Shown here: piece by piece, positions 50,600 through 61,900 of the stretch
Numbering within the stretch: the first letter of the stretch is position 1
Layout of the letters: the number at the start of each line of letters is the position of its first letter
Assembly: GCA_009760855.2 (NCBI GenBank)
Contig: WPIO01000026.1
Location: 2,974,501 to 3,038,500, forward strand
Length of the DNA: 64,000 nucleotides
Direction of reading: 5' to 3'
Origin: Cristatella mucedo
Taxonomy: Eukaryota; Bryozoa; Phylactolaemata; Cristatellidae
Notes under the pieces: model-generated
The model's database searches: none
Told to the model about the DNA's origin: nothing
The model's input: the letters and a program-made list of their open reading frames with translations, nothing else
Program-made: the position numbers and the translations under genes

Positions 50600-51420
50600 T
50601 CTCTTGACGAAAGGGTTGTACTCAAACCCTTCAAATCGGCCATTATTAGACCGGTGCTAAAAAAAAAGTCTGCATTACATTCAGAGGTTCTTTAAAACTA
50701 TCGTTCCGTTTCCCTTCTTACTTTTTTGTGAAAGATTCTTGAAAATATTGTTGCTAAGCAGCTTGTAACGCACATTAAAAAAATAAATTGTCAGAGGAAT
50801 TTCAGTCGGGATTCAAGCGACACTACTCGACTGAAACTGCTCTCCGTTTAACTAATGACATCTTACGTAGCAACGTGACGGGACTGTCACTGCCCTACCT
50901 ACCACTGCTGTATCTATGACCAGCATTCGACACCATCGATCGTGATATCCTACTCGAACGATTGAGAATAACAATCGGTCTGGCAGACGAGGAAATTCAA
51001 AACGTACTCGTCTGGTCGCGTTCAATCCGTGTCGTGTGGGACTCAGGTCTCGTCCCTCGGTCCTTTGCCGTCCTCCAACTATACTGAACCCATTAAAAAG
51101 GTGATTCGGGCTAATGGAACCGGCTATCACGTTTGTGTTGACGATACGAAGCTATATTTGTTGTTCAAACCGTCGGAATCTGCTGCAGTGACTGATAAAC
51201 TGAATGGTTGCCTTGCTGACTAACGATCCTGGACGTGGGCCAATTTCCTTAAACTTAATGACGATTAAACGGAACTGCTACTCGTAGGATACCACTTGCG
51301 TGTAGCTGAACTATTAGACTTTGCTCTTCTAATAGCTGATGCTGCTATGTATTTGTCACCGTATGCTCCGAATTCAGGTTTCGTCTTTGATAGCTGCCTA
51401 GATTTTGAAAGTTTCATCCA
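50600..51420 (+). mobile_element. LINE-alpha, decayed RT core
   Basis: Broken frames give FKSAIIRPVLKK, NYRSVSLLTFL, EFQSGFKRHYSTETALRL, PAFDTIDRDILLERL, and near 51115-51225 a region ending VDDTKLYLLFKPSESAAV, in which the catalytic YADD motif is VDD. FLKLNDD is followed by a stop. It supplies the upstream RT motifs that the 11296-12560 copy lacks. At 51420 it is cut off by a LINE-beta fragment. Confidence 0.85.
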
Positions 51421-51755
51421 TAATAATAATATTGAAGTTGTTTAGCACCCTCAGAAAACTGATCCTCTTTCTCGGCACTTTATGCGACATGCACAGGGTC
51501 AACATATGTAGATATGGTTAGTGGCATCAGGCACAGTGTCAGCCCGAAAAGTGCACAGAGCATGAATCACGTGCACCCATTAAATGCCGTAATAAACAGG
51601 TCTGTTTAAAGCTTTTTGTTCAATGTCGTCAGGTCAGGCGATGTCGTGATATCAGTCGGGAGCGAGTTCCAGGCTTTGGGAGCATTTGAATTAAAGGCAC
51701 GGTCTCCAAAGGTTTTTAGGTATAGCTAAGCGATTTGAGTCAGAACAGTTCAGAA
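51421..51755 (-). mobile_element. LINE-beta 3' end inserted in LINE-alpha
   Basis: AATAATAATATTGAAG, GCACCCTCAGAAAACTGATC, TAAATGCCGTAATAAACAGG and GAGTTCCAGGCTTTGGGAGC on the + strand match the beta 3' untranslated region and final codons. It directly abuts the alpha fragment at 51420. Confidence 0.82.
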
Positions 51756-53409
51756 TAAAAAGACGGCAGGTACAGTCGTCCGCAGCTCAATGCACTAGTT
51801 AGGCAAAGACTCGCTAGGCGCGTTCCGTGCCGCGCGCTTGTGACTAAGCGCCGTATGAGAAAACTCGAACTTTATTATCCTCTTTGACGGCCGAATGAAG
51901 TTAACAATCTTTATTCAGTGGAAATCTCCACAGCTCATCATCATGTCCAATCCCTACCAATGATTAGTGACTTCTTAGTGTAGCGGCAAGGCAAAACAAT
52001 TACACCGTCGGTATAGTTTAGAAAATGATTTAGTTCTTTTATGGCGCTATTACTCGTATTATTATTACTATTATTAATGTTAACATTTAAGTAGCGCCAT
52101 AGTTCTATCTAGACTAGACGACTTTAACTCGGTATTGGCAGGGCTATCGAAAAAGCCTAGTCACTAGAGTTGGTGATGGCTTCCGCTGAAAATTAACCTC
52201 AAGCGATAGTTTGCCGGCCTACCGCTCACCGCACAGAAGCCCCTTTAGCCCGGCTATAAAACGAAGAATACCCTGAACGGAAATCACCTCGAAGCTGCCC
52301 GTCAAAACGCACGCCACCCTGACAGACCTCTAGCTGCATTGCGGCCACAGCTACCTCTGTCTGGCCTTGTGGACTCTGAGCTCAGCAGCTCATGCAGCTC
52401 CGCCAAAATGGTGGCCGCCGGGGGCAGAGGCTCCAGGATTTTTCGAGATTCGCTGTCAAGTCGCAGAAGGAGATTGAAATGCCTCGCACTCAAAGAGCAG
52501 TAGGTAGATTGCACGATTGCTCGATGTGTTCGCTCTTTCGCGACTACGCGTTCCGATAGAGCGCGTGTTCGCGAAAGGTTCGACAGATCGACTGAAGCGG
52601 CCGGCAACCTTTCGATCAGCATCGGCATATCGTATCAGCCAACGGTCGCCAACCAGCGACGCAGCTCAGGGGTTTGGGGGATTGCGGCCCTCTCCTTAGA
52701 CAGAACCGAAAGAGGTGTGGCTGGCGGCAACCTGCCCTCGCAGGATCGACGGCAGAGCCGGCCGACGAGGACTGTCGCCCAAGCCCTGGATGTTAGCGAA
52801 AAGTAATCTACAAGGAACAACGGAGGGAAGAACTGACGAGCAAAGGATAAAAATAATCACTTGACATGCTACATCTACTTCGGAACGACTGAGCTTCCGG
52901 GAATCCCGAGCGGAGCTGAAATTGAAACAGGTCGTTTTGCTGCTGCTGCTGGGTCGTCGGATATTTTCGCTTGTACCAAGTTTGAACGTCGCAATGGGCT
53001 GCGTGCCCAAGCTTTTCCAGTGTTCCGTCCCAGGGCTAACGTCACCATTCAGCTGGGCAGCTTAGCTGGCTACTTTTTCTAGGCTTGCTGGAGGCGAGCA
53101 CTGGTGTGGCAGCCTGCGGCTTCCTTGGGCACACGCCTCTCAAGCCGCCTTCTAGCTGCCTGTCGTATCTGCGCCGTCTGTGCACTGGTCTGCACCGGTC
53201 CACACTGGAAGCAGACGTTGTGTCATTGCTACTGTCCGCTAGGCTTTTTTACTGATTCTACTGGATGAATCTAAATGTACCGCAGAATGCCAGACGAGTG
53301 GAAGCGATGGCGATTGTCGGTTGAAGCCAACTTCGGTCGTGCTGATCGCTCCGCGATCGCTGTTGTCGGTAGTCGCATTCATCCCACAGGTCACTACAGG
53401 GAGCGAGAG
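51756..53409. other. No gene seen
   Basis: Unique-looking sequence except for a small LINE-beta tail listed separately. Open frames up to 108 codons without domains. A CTAG-rich patch at 53415-53430 leads into the minisatellite. Confidence 0.45.
52018..52082 (+). mobile_element. LINE-beta 3' tail remnant
   Basis: GATTTAGTTCTTTTATGGCG, CTATTACTCG and a TATTATTATTACTATTATT end. Short, so a SINE-A tail is equally possible. Confidence 0.45.
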
Positions 53410-55728
53410 TAGGGGCCTAGCCTAGTCTAGTCTAGTCTAGCAGGGCCATCTAGAGAGTGGGGGGCCGTCTACTCTACTCTAGTCTAGTCTAGTCTAGTCT
53501 AGCAGGGCCATCTAGAGAGTGGGGGGCCGTCTACTCTACTCTAGTCTAGTCTAGTCTAGTCTAGCAGGGCCATCTAGAGAGTGGGGGGCCGTCTACTCTA
53601 CTCTAGTCTAGTCTAGTCTAGTCTAGCAGGGCCATCTAGAGAGTGGGGGGCCGTCTACTCTAGTCTAGTCTAGTCTAGTCTAGCAGGGCCATCTAGAGAG
53701 TGGGGGGCCGTCTACTCTACTCTAGTCTAGTCTAGTCTAGTCTAGCAGGGCCGTCTAGAGAGTGGGGGGCCGTACTCTAGTCTAGTCTAGTCTAGCAGGG
53801 CCATCTAGAGAGTGGGGGGCCGTCTACTCTACTCTAGTCTAGTCTAGTCTAGTCTAGCAGGGCCATCTAGAGAGGGGGGGGGCCGTCTACTCTACTCTAG
53901 TCTAGTCTAGTCTAGCAGGGCCATCTAGAGAGTGGGGGGCCGTCTACTCTACTCTACTCTAGTCTAGTCTAGTCTAGTCTAGCAGGGCCATCTAGAGAGT
54001 GGGGGGCCGTCTACTCTACTCTAGTCTAGTCTAGTCTAGTCTAGCAGGGCCATCTAGAGAGTGGGGGGCCGTCTACTCTACTCTAGTCTAGTCTAGTCTA
54101 GTCTAGCAGGGCCATCTAGAGAGTGGGGGGCCGTCTACTCTACTCTAGTCTAGTCTAGTCTAGCAGGGCCATCTAGAGAGTGGGGGGCCGTCTACTCTAC
54201 TCTAGTCTAGTCTAGTCTAGTCTAGTAGGGCCATCTAGAGAGTGGGGGGCCGTACTCTAGTCTAGTCTAGTAGGGCCATCTAGAGAGTGGGGGGCCGTCT
54301 ACTCTACTCTAGTCTAGTCAGGGCCATCTAGAGAGTGGGGGGCCGTCTACTCTACTCTAGTCTAGTCTAGTCTAGCAGGGCCATCTAGAGAGTGGGGGGC
54401 CGTCTACTCTACTCTAGTCTAGTCTAGTCTAGTCTAGCAGGGCCATCTAGAGAGTGGGGGGCCGTCTACTCTCTAGTCTCTAGTCTAGTCTAGGGGGCCG
54501 TCTACTCTACTCTCTAGTCTAGGGCCAGTCTAGAGATCTAGAGAGTGGGGGCCGTCTACTCTACTCTAGTCTAGTCTAGTCTAGTCTAGCAGGGCCATCT
54601 AGAGAGTGGGGGGCCGTCTACTCTACTCTAGTCTAGTCTAGTCTAGCAGGGCCATCTAGAGAGTGGGGGCCGACTAGTCTAGTCTAGTCTAGTCTAGTCT
54701 AGCAGGGCCATCTAGAGAGTAGAGAGTGGGGGGCCGTCTACTCTACTCTAGTCTAGTCTAGCAGGGCCATCTAGAGAGTGGGGGGCCGTCTACTCTACTC
54801 TACTCTAGTCTAGTCTAGTCTAGTCTAGCAGGGCCATCTAGAGAGTGGGGGGCCGTCTACTCTACTCTAGTCTAGTCTAGTCTAGTCTAGCAGGGCCATC
54901 TAGAGAGTGGGGGGCCGTCTACTCTACTCTAGTCTAGTCTAGTCTAGTCTAGCAGGGCCGTCTAGAGAGTGGGGGGCCGTACTCTAGTCTAGTCTAGTCT
55001 AGTCTAGTCTAGTCTAGCAGGGCCATCTAGAGAGTGGGGGGCCGTCTACTCTACTCTAGTCTAGTCTAGTCTAGTCTAGCAGGGCCATCTAGAGAGTGGG
55101 GGGCCGTCTACTCTACTCTAGTCTAGTCTAGTCTAGCAGGGCCATCTAGAGAGTGGGGGGCCGTCTACTCTACTCTACTCTAGTCTAGTCTAGTCTAGTC
55201 TAGTCTTGCAGGCCAATCTAGAGAGTGGGGGGGGCCGTCTAGTCTCTACTCTAGTCTAGTCTAGTCTAGCAGGGCCAGTCTAGAGAGTGGGGGGGGCCGT
55301 CGTACTACTCTAGTCTAGTCTAGTCTAGTCTAGCAGGGCCATCTAGAGAGTGGGGGGCCGTCTACTCTACTCTAGTCTAGTCTACTCTACTCTAGTCTAG
55401 TCTAGTCTAGTAGAGGCCATCTAGAGAGTGGGGGGCCGTCTACTCTACTCTAGTCTAGTCTAGTCTAGCAGGGCCATCTAGAGAGTGGGGGGCCGTCTAC
55501 TCTACTCTAGTCTAGTCTAGTCTAGCAGGGCCATCTAGAGAGTGGGGGGCCGTCTACTCTACTCTAGTCTAGTCTAGTCTAGCAGGGCCATCTAGAGAGT
55601 GGGGGGCCGTCTACTCTACTCTAGTCTAGTCTAGTCTAGTAGAGGCCATCTAGAGAGTGGGGGGCCGTCTACTCTACTCTAGTCTAGTCTAGTCTAGTAG
55701 GGCCATCTAGAGAGTGGGGGCCGTCTAG
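53410..55728. repeat. Minisatellite, ~38 units with nested TAGTC pentamers
   Basis: I count about 38 head-to-tail units averaging about 60 bp. Each unit has a conserved core (CAGGGCCATCTAGAGAG, a run of six G, then CCGTCTACTCTA) followed by a variable number, usually three to five, of TAGTC/CTAGT pentamers. Unit length therefore varies mostly in steps of five. Each core carries a TCTAGA (XbaI) site. Variant cores (CCGTCTAGAG, CCGTACTCTAG, TAGAGGCC, triple CTACT) recur in the same order at 53744-53960 and 54950-55175. No ORF of interest; no similarity to a telomere repeat. The array is bounded by unique sequence on both sides, and 55731-55964 holds nothing recognised. Confidence 0.97.
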
Positions 55729-55964
55729 TGCACGCGATAGAAGCCAAAGCTGACGAACGAATGCGCGGGGCAGCGGGTTAGGAGGTCTGTGCACTAGATT
55801 GCTGCAGCTTTCTCCTCCTAGATAACATGCATCTTGCCGAAAGCTCATGACTATTCAACCGCGAGTCCTGGTTCAGTTCTTAAGCTAGAGTGCAGATTGT
55901 TTTCTAGATACGGCTGCCCGAAACTTCTGCATAGAGCTAGCACTAAGAATAGTTGAACGTCATC

Positions 55965-56515
55965 AAAACTCCACTGCCAGGTCTGCCTGTCGTATACGTC
56001 GAAGTTGCCACATTATACCACTTCTTAGCGACCTGTCCTGGGTCCCCATCGAACATCGATTTCAAGGTTTAGTCATTCACTTACAGGCTCCATTTGGTTG
56101 CTCCAGCCTGCCTATACGGACTGCTTCCCAATCAGGCTAGGCGTCGTACCAGCTGCTCTGCCGACTCGAGCTCTTGAGCTCTTGACCTCATACCAACCTC
56201 AAATCCTTCTGAAAGCGTACCTTTAGTTTGTATGCTCACAAAGCCTGGGACTCACTTCCGACTGACGTCACGACATCCTCCTGACTGGACGACGTTTAAC
56301 CACAAGCTAACAACGCTCCTGTTCCTCTCAGCGCTTGCAGGGTCAAGTGAATTCTCTTGTGTGGGCTTTATGTGTGCTGATGCTGTTCATGTTATCTCTA
56401 ACCACATTCACATGCTTTATGTAAAGTATAGGATGTAAAGTGCCTGGAATGAGATTTAGTTCTCTGGGGTTGCTATACAAATGCCTTATTATTGTTATCG
56501 TCACTATTCTATGGC
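55965..56515 (+). mobile_element. LINE-beta 3' end, decayed
   Basis: Broken frames show a PLLSDLSWVPIEHRF-like motif (family form HxxPLLxDLHWLPV), then AHKAWDSLPTDVTT-like codons, the 3' untranslated region and the tail GTAAAGTGCCTGGAATGAG with TTATTATTGTTATCG. Frameshifts indicate age. Confidence 0.82.
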
Positions 56516-59149
56516 ATTAATAATTGTAGCTAAAGGTAGTCATCTCTCAGGAAATACTGTACGGTATTTGCTGCGTGTACATACAGTGTTAGTCAAGCCT
56601 TTTTTGTCAGCAGGATTAAAAGTGTTGTCGTGTAGCTAATAAAGGGCCAAGAGCACCTTTGGAGGTCGTCAAAGTACACAGAAACGCCACGTCCAGATTT
56701 TTAATGCACACCTTTTGATTACGTCATTAATGAATGAATTGGCTTAAAGAGACTTGTTTACGGTATGCGCACACATAAATATATATATGAACATGCATAT
56801 GAGTGTAGCGATATCTGACAAGTTGTACTCGAAAAATGATGCTCCTTATCTTTGTAATTCAAAGTCTCTACTGCATCTTTTTCTTAGGTCGTCTGGATTA
56901 AATCATTTTTCCTTTTCGAGTTGCTTGACCGAGTGAGCGGATTTCAGGCGGCCACATCCCTTGCACTAACCGCTCCGAAGAAGACGGAAATACCGTAGCT
57001 CGAGGCGCGTGCTCTCTGGGTGGGGATGGGGCGTCGCACGAGTCGCACGCCCCATCCTACACTGGATGCGGCACGAGCTGCTGCTGCTGCTGCTGCTCAG
57101 CCTTCCTGCAAACTGGATGCAATGGATGCGTCCAGGTAGCGATAATAATGCTCCCCGTGCCTACGACAGCAGCACTCACGCGATCAAACGGTTGATGCAG
57201 CTTCGGCAAAAAATGTGGGCCGTGGAGTGGATTTAAAGGGCTGCACGCTTTCAATAGAAATCCGATGGAGACGACCGATGCTCGAGGGCAATCGGTTTAG
57301 TCACGAGCTTTCAAAACCACTGGCCGGCAATGGGAAACAATAGGACATAGTGTGCAGAACAAAGCGCAGGCAGGCAAGCCTGCGCGAGCCGCCACCGGGG
57401 CAAGCCCAAGCGACCCCTGTGGTGGTGACTCACACAGCCGATTTGCAGCTGCTGCACACTCAGAGTGCACCAAAAGACAGCGATGACTGGACTGCTGTTG
57501 AATGCTGCTTGCTGCTGCTGCTTGCTGCTACTGCTGGTACGCATGGTGAATGATGCTGGATGGCAGCCTCTATGCTGCAGCCGGAAATGTCGATGGGATG
57601 CAGTCGAGTAACGTTTCAAGAGCTGCAAATATGCCGCTCTATGTATGCATGTCATATACGATAGCCCCTTCAAGACGGATTCCCTAGAAGTCCTTCACAT
57701 GCTGCCCACTAGGCTGCTAATTGTGGATAGCGATACGATTGTTACGAACAGTAGCTTCCACGTCCGGACAGAACGAGGCAGAAAGCACAGCTTCTGCAAA
57801 GGTGCAAAGGTCCCAGCCGATGCGAAAAAATACCGATGGTATCCAGAGCCTCGTATCACGGCCAGCGACTTGTAAACACAACACCAATTCGCACAACCAA
57901 TGCATGCAGGTACGCAGACAGTAGTGAACCACAGCAGCACGTACAGCGCCAATACCTTACGATAACAAATCAGTATCCATTGCCTATAGAAGTCTATTCG
58001 ATAGCCACGAATGATCACGGACGTCCAATAACAGCCAGCTATGGCATACAACAACTCCTGTGACGCCCAGACCACCTCTCAACTGTCTGACTCGAGATCT
58101 AAAGTAAAGCTCCAGTCGGATTCAAGCATCGAGCACAACTGACTGAAGATTAAATAACTGCCTTTTTATGTCAACCAGCCATAGATTTTCACATAACCAG
58201 TTCTTGCCACTATAAATAGGAGCTGGGAGTACCTTTTTGGTCGTGGTTCTCTTTCTGATCTAGCGCTTGGCCGTTTTTCTATAGATCACTGCAGAGTGAG
58301 ATTTGTTGGCAGGTGATGGTTGAGCTGTCAGGCAGCACTCACACAGTAACACTTCGACTGGCAAGGTCAAGGTGAAGTCTGCTTCGCTTAATGCTGGAGA
58401 CCTATCTGGTCTGCCCTGGGCCTTTCGTAAGCAATGCAATACTAAAAATTTCATAAATTTTGAAAGATTTCTCTTTAGAAACCTGCATTAAAAATTATAA
58501 ATGAAGTATCCGAGGGGTTGTGGCATACGCGACTAATGGATTACAAAACTTCCAATTTGAGAGATTGACCCCGAATTCATCATTAGGTTAAATTCTTTTC
58601 CAATTAAGCAAGACTAGCTACGATTAAGTAGTACCCTATGAGAACTATATCTAATTCAAGGCAAGCCCCACGGGCTGAAGAGGATGCTTTCTAACTCATT
58701 AGCGGTGCTGAGCGGAATTCTTACTCTAAGAATTTCCAAATGTCTACTCAATGTGGTTCGTAGGTCGGCATTTTTACTTGACCTTTCAGCATATCAATAA
58801 ACAGAATCTTAGAAAATGACAGAGTTAAGGTGGCTGCTTTTTGTAAAAGTTAAGCTGCAAATGGTGATTATTACACCGGAGCCGACGAGCATAGAGCTAC
58901 AGCAGCAGATTTCTTTTCAGCAGCCAATCGCAAGGCTGAGTGACTCGAGGGTGCTCTGTATTTTTAAATTGCTTCTAAATACGACTGGAGCTTGCATTAG
59001 GACCCCTGGTTTTCATCGATACGACCGTGTTGAGTGAAATTAGTTACATTGAGCTCTGAGGTGTATCTGAGTTTTTGTGACGACCAGACTTTGGCAAAGC
59101 TTTACAGAATGTGTACGAATTCGGGGCCAGGAAAGACGCTGGTAAGTAT
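56516..59149. other. No gene seen
   Basis: Mixed sequence with short CTG/GCT runs at about 57077-57096 and 57500-57532. Frames up to 126 codons lack domains. The right end may include decayed N-terminal sequence of the pseudogene that follows. Confidence 0.45.
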
Positions 59150-60745
59150 TTACCTTGGCTTGCATGGAAATTCTGGTTTGCTCTCAGGCTGTTACCGAGG
59201 AGAAAACAAAACCATGCGGTTTTTTACCCCAAGAATTCGTCGGAAACCGGATGACTACTCAAGCAACTGCTACTTCTGCATGGTAGACCCTTCCAAACAT
59301 CAAGGTGGTACGAGTCTCCATCCCATCATGTTTCTACATTTCGTCCATCGCCCAAGTACCACATTGCTCTGAGCTACCCATCTGCACCCATATAGAGAGG
59401 GGTCCGCCATCTCCACTAGAGGGTACCAAGCCAGAATAAGAGAATAATTTATCTGTATAGCACCTCAAGAGAACTCAATCTCTATTCTGGCTCTTCACAT
59501 ATACCTCCGGGCTCGAGCCCACAACCTCAGCCAGACCTTGGTCGGGGCGAGTACCTTAACCGCTGGACCAAACCAGCTGGCCAGACAGGAAGAAAGATAG
59601 CGTAGATCCAGTTTCCAATAAACAGATGCGGCTGAGGAGAGAAAGCCACACTTCCCCAACCAGAAAGACCTCTTCGATCTGATCAGAGACCTCGGTCTTA
59701 CCAATTCCAATGCTGAGCTTCTGACATATAGGCTCAATGAATGGGACTTGTTGGATGAAAAAAATGAAACGGATCAGAAGACATGTAACCAACTGTTTTC
59801 CAACTTCTGGAGTCTGCAAAATGGGTAGTGCATATCTATCAATACCTGTACAACAATGAACAATGTGCCGGGTCTATTTGAGGCTATAGGAATCACTAAT
59901 AATCCAAGTGCAAGGCACCCATTAGTAGACAGGTCACGCAGGAGCCTCAAACCACGTGGTGCTTCATTAGGTGGACGAGTACCAGTTTCTCACTATAGTT
60001 CTCTGTTCACCTCAAAGAGGACTACACCAGTGTCAACATATTGCTAGCATAGTGCCTTCATGTACGGCGATTTTGGCTGGGAGGTCATTGAAGACTTCAA
60101 AATGGTGTTATTCCTGATATGCCTCCAAAGTGTTTTTTTTTTGGCACACTGTCACAAAAAGGACAGACGATGACAGACCGAGTTCTCTGTAGGGAGGAAT
60201 GCCATCAAGTGGGAGTCGCTGGTGGACTCTCAGAAGGAGCTGATGTACCACTGCACATCATGTTAGGCCTCATCAAGCAGTTTGTCATGGTTCTAGACAA
60301 TGAATCAGCAGCTTTCAAGTATGTCCGAAGTGTTTTCCACAGCTGTCGGAGGCAAAGGTCAAAGCTGGTGTCTTCCTCGGACCACAGATAAAGAAGACCG
60401 CATAGTGTGAAGACTTTGCTAAGAAGCTGACCAAGACTGAGAAAGTGGCTAGGAATAGTGTCGTTGCTGTGCCTCACAGCTTTCGGGGCAATTACACGGT
60501 GAACGCTATAAGTAGGTGTTTTATGCTCTCGTAAAGTGCCAGGCCAGATGACATGCAGAATGTCCCTTAAAGTCCAATACATTTATGCTTATCTTAATTT
60601 TTTTATGGCAGCTTAATCAGAGGAGTAAGACGAACGTATTCACAGGGAACTGGACGTGGAACTTTGTTATCAAGGACAGTATCACAAAGTCATGATGGGA
60701 ACTATGTTTGTGGGCTTCATTGTGAAAGCAATCGCAGTATATCTA
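59150..60745 (+). pseudogene. Broken copy of a multi-copy, mobile-element-like protein family
   Basis: Pieces in several frames follow one known order. An N-terminal Cys motif (RRKPDDYSSNCYFCMVD, near 59227-59290) is followed by PHCSELPI, LFDLIRDLGLTNSNAELL, NEWDLLDE, NNVPGLFEAIGI, RRSLK, WEVIEDFKMVLFL, PLHIMLGLIKQFV, DNESAAFKY and a C-terminal YQGQYHKVMMG near 60670-60700. I know this ~500-residue family from predicted proteomes of cnidarians, arthropods and fishes, where many near-identical copies occur. Its function is not known to me and its copy number suggests carriage by a mobile element. Here at least four frameshifts or stops and a SINE-A insertion at 59436-59579 inactivate it. Both the family recognition and the copy-number statement rest on memory, not a search. 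Confidence 0.8.
59436..59579 (-). mobile_element. SINE-A inserted in the pseudogene
   Basis: Minus-strand copy with A-box-like TGGTCCAGCGG (59560-59570), B-box-like GGGCTCGAGCC (59510-59520) and the LINE-beta-like tail (GAGATTGAGTTCTCTTGAGG, GTGCTATACAGATAAATTAT). The direct repeat GCCAGA at 59430-59435 and 59580-59585 is a likely target-site duplication. Confidence 0.88.
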
Positions 60746-61516
60746 CAGCAAATCTAGAGCATCTATTCATTTTTGGACAATTTTGAATGGTCATTTGTGT
60801 AGAACTTCATAGTAAATACATGTTAACTTTAATTCACCTGCCGTTCTTTTTAGCTAAATATTAACCACGTGATACAAATTTGTCAGTTTTCTCATCGGAA
60901 AGTGGTTAATTACACGTTAATCCCTGTCCTGGTCATACTGGCAAAGTTCATAGAGCACAAACAATTAGGATATAACACTTACTACCCAAGGACAAAAATT
61001 GTGTTACAAAGTGTAAAATATATATTGTAGCAAGCAAGCACATTAACTTTAAATAAAGCCGGACAAAGGCTACCCCCAAAGTTGACACTGCCTGCCACAT
61101 TGACCAGTAAAGCATGCAACGATTACCATTTGACTTAGACAACATCGAGGCTGATTCAATTTTAAAAATTTTGAAACAACTGCTGTGCTGCTTCCAGACT
61201 AAGATTCAGCTGCTCTTAGGTGCACGGCCAAGCACACTTAGCCAGCCATGGTCAGCCAACAGTTTTGACCCTCGAGTAAGCTCTAATCAGTGCTACTTTA
61301 TCAACATTCTTCTTGAAATGCATATGCTTGGAAGGCACTTGTAACTATTTGAAAAACCACTATAAACAATGTATGTGTAATGCATGTGCTAGTCATAAAA
61401 ATACATCTGTGCAGGCCCTTAAGCCCTTTTCTAGCTAGACTGCAGAAGGCAGCTGACGACAGCACCTCTAGAGGAACCAAAACAGCACTAGTATCGAAAG
61501 CTGATTAGTAGCGCTG
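60746..61516. other. No gene seen
   Basis: A/T-rich, unique-looking sequence. No further pieces of the pseudogene family, domains or repeats recognised. Confidence 0.45.
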
Positions 61517-61685
61517 CTGACAGCAGCAGCAGCAGCAGCAGCAGTAACTGCTGTGGCATCAGCAATGACTAGGGCCACACCAGACGTGTAAACAGCAGTG
61601 GTCGTTGTGATGGTGGTTGGCAGCGGTGATGCCAGCGATGGTCAGCAGCGAGCAGCAGCAGCAAGCAGCAGCAGCAATCAGCAGC
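61517..61685. repeat. CAG trinucleotide repeats
   Basis: A pure (CAG)n of about nine units near 61518-61544 and degenerate GCAGCA words at 61648-61685, with GGTGAT words between. No supporting frame for a polyglutamine protein. Confidence 0.85.
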
Positions 61686-61751
61686 TGGAAAGGGCTGTGC
61701 TAAGTGAAATCAGTGAGAGCAGAAGAGTTGCTAGGGACCTTTACACGGCTA

Positions 61752-61894
61752 AATAAATAAAACTCATTTGTATAGCGCCCCCAAGAGAACTTAATCTCTA
61801 TTAAGGCGCTTCACATATGCCTCGGAGTTCGAGCCCACGACCTCAGCAAGACCTTGGTTGGGGCGAGCACCTTAACCGCTGGACCAAACCAGCT
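61752..61894 (-). mobile_element. SINE-A, full-length copy
   Basis: The head has A-box-like TGGTCCAGCGG and B-box-like GGGCTCGAACTCC. The tail GTGAAGCGCCTTAATAGAG pairs with GGGGGCGCTATACAAATG. The direct repeat CGGCTA at 61746-61751 and 61895-61900 is a likely target-site duplication. Best SINE-A copy for building a consensus. Confidence 0.9.
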
Positions 61895-61900
61895 CGGCTA

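Noticed and set aside
53410-55728. Regularly spaced conserved cores resembling a CRISPR array
   Set aside because: The sequences between cores are not unique spacers but variable numbers of the same pentamer, and the genome is eukaryotic.
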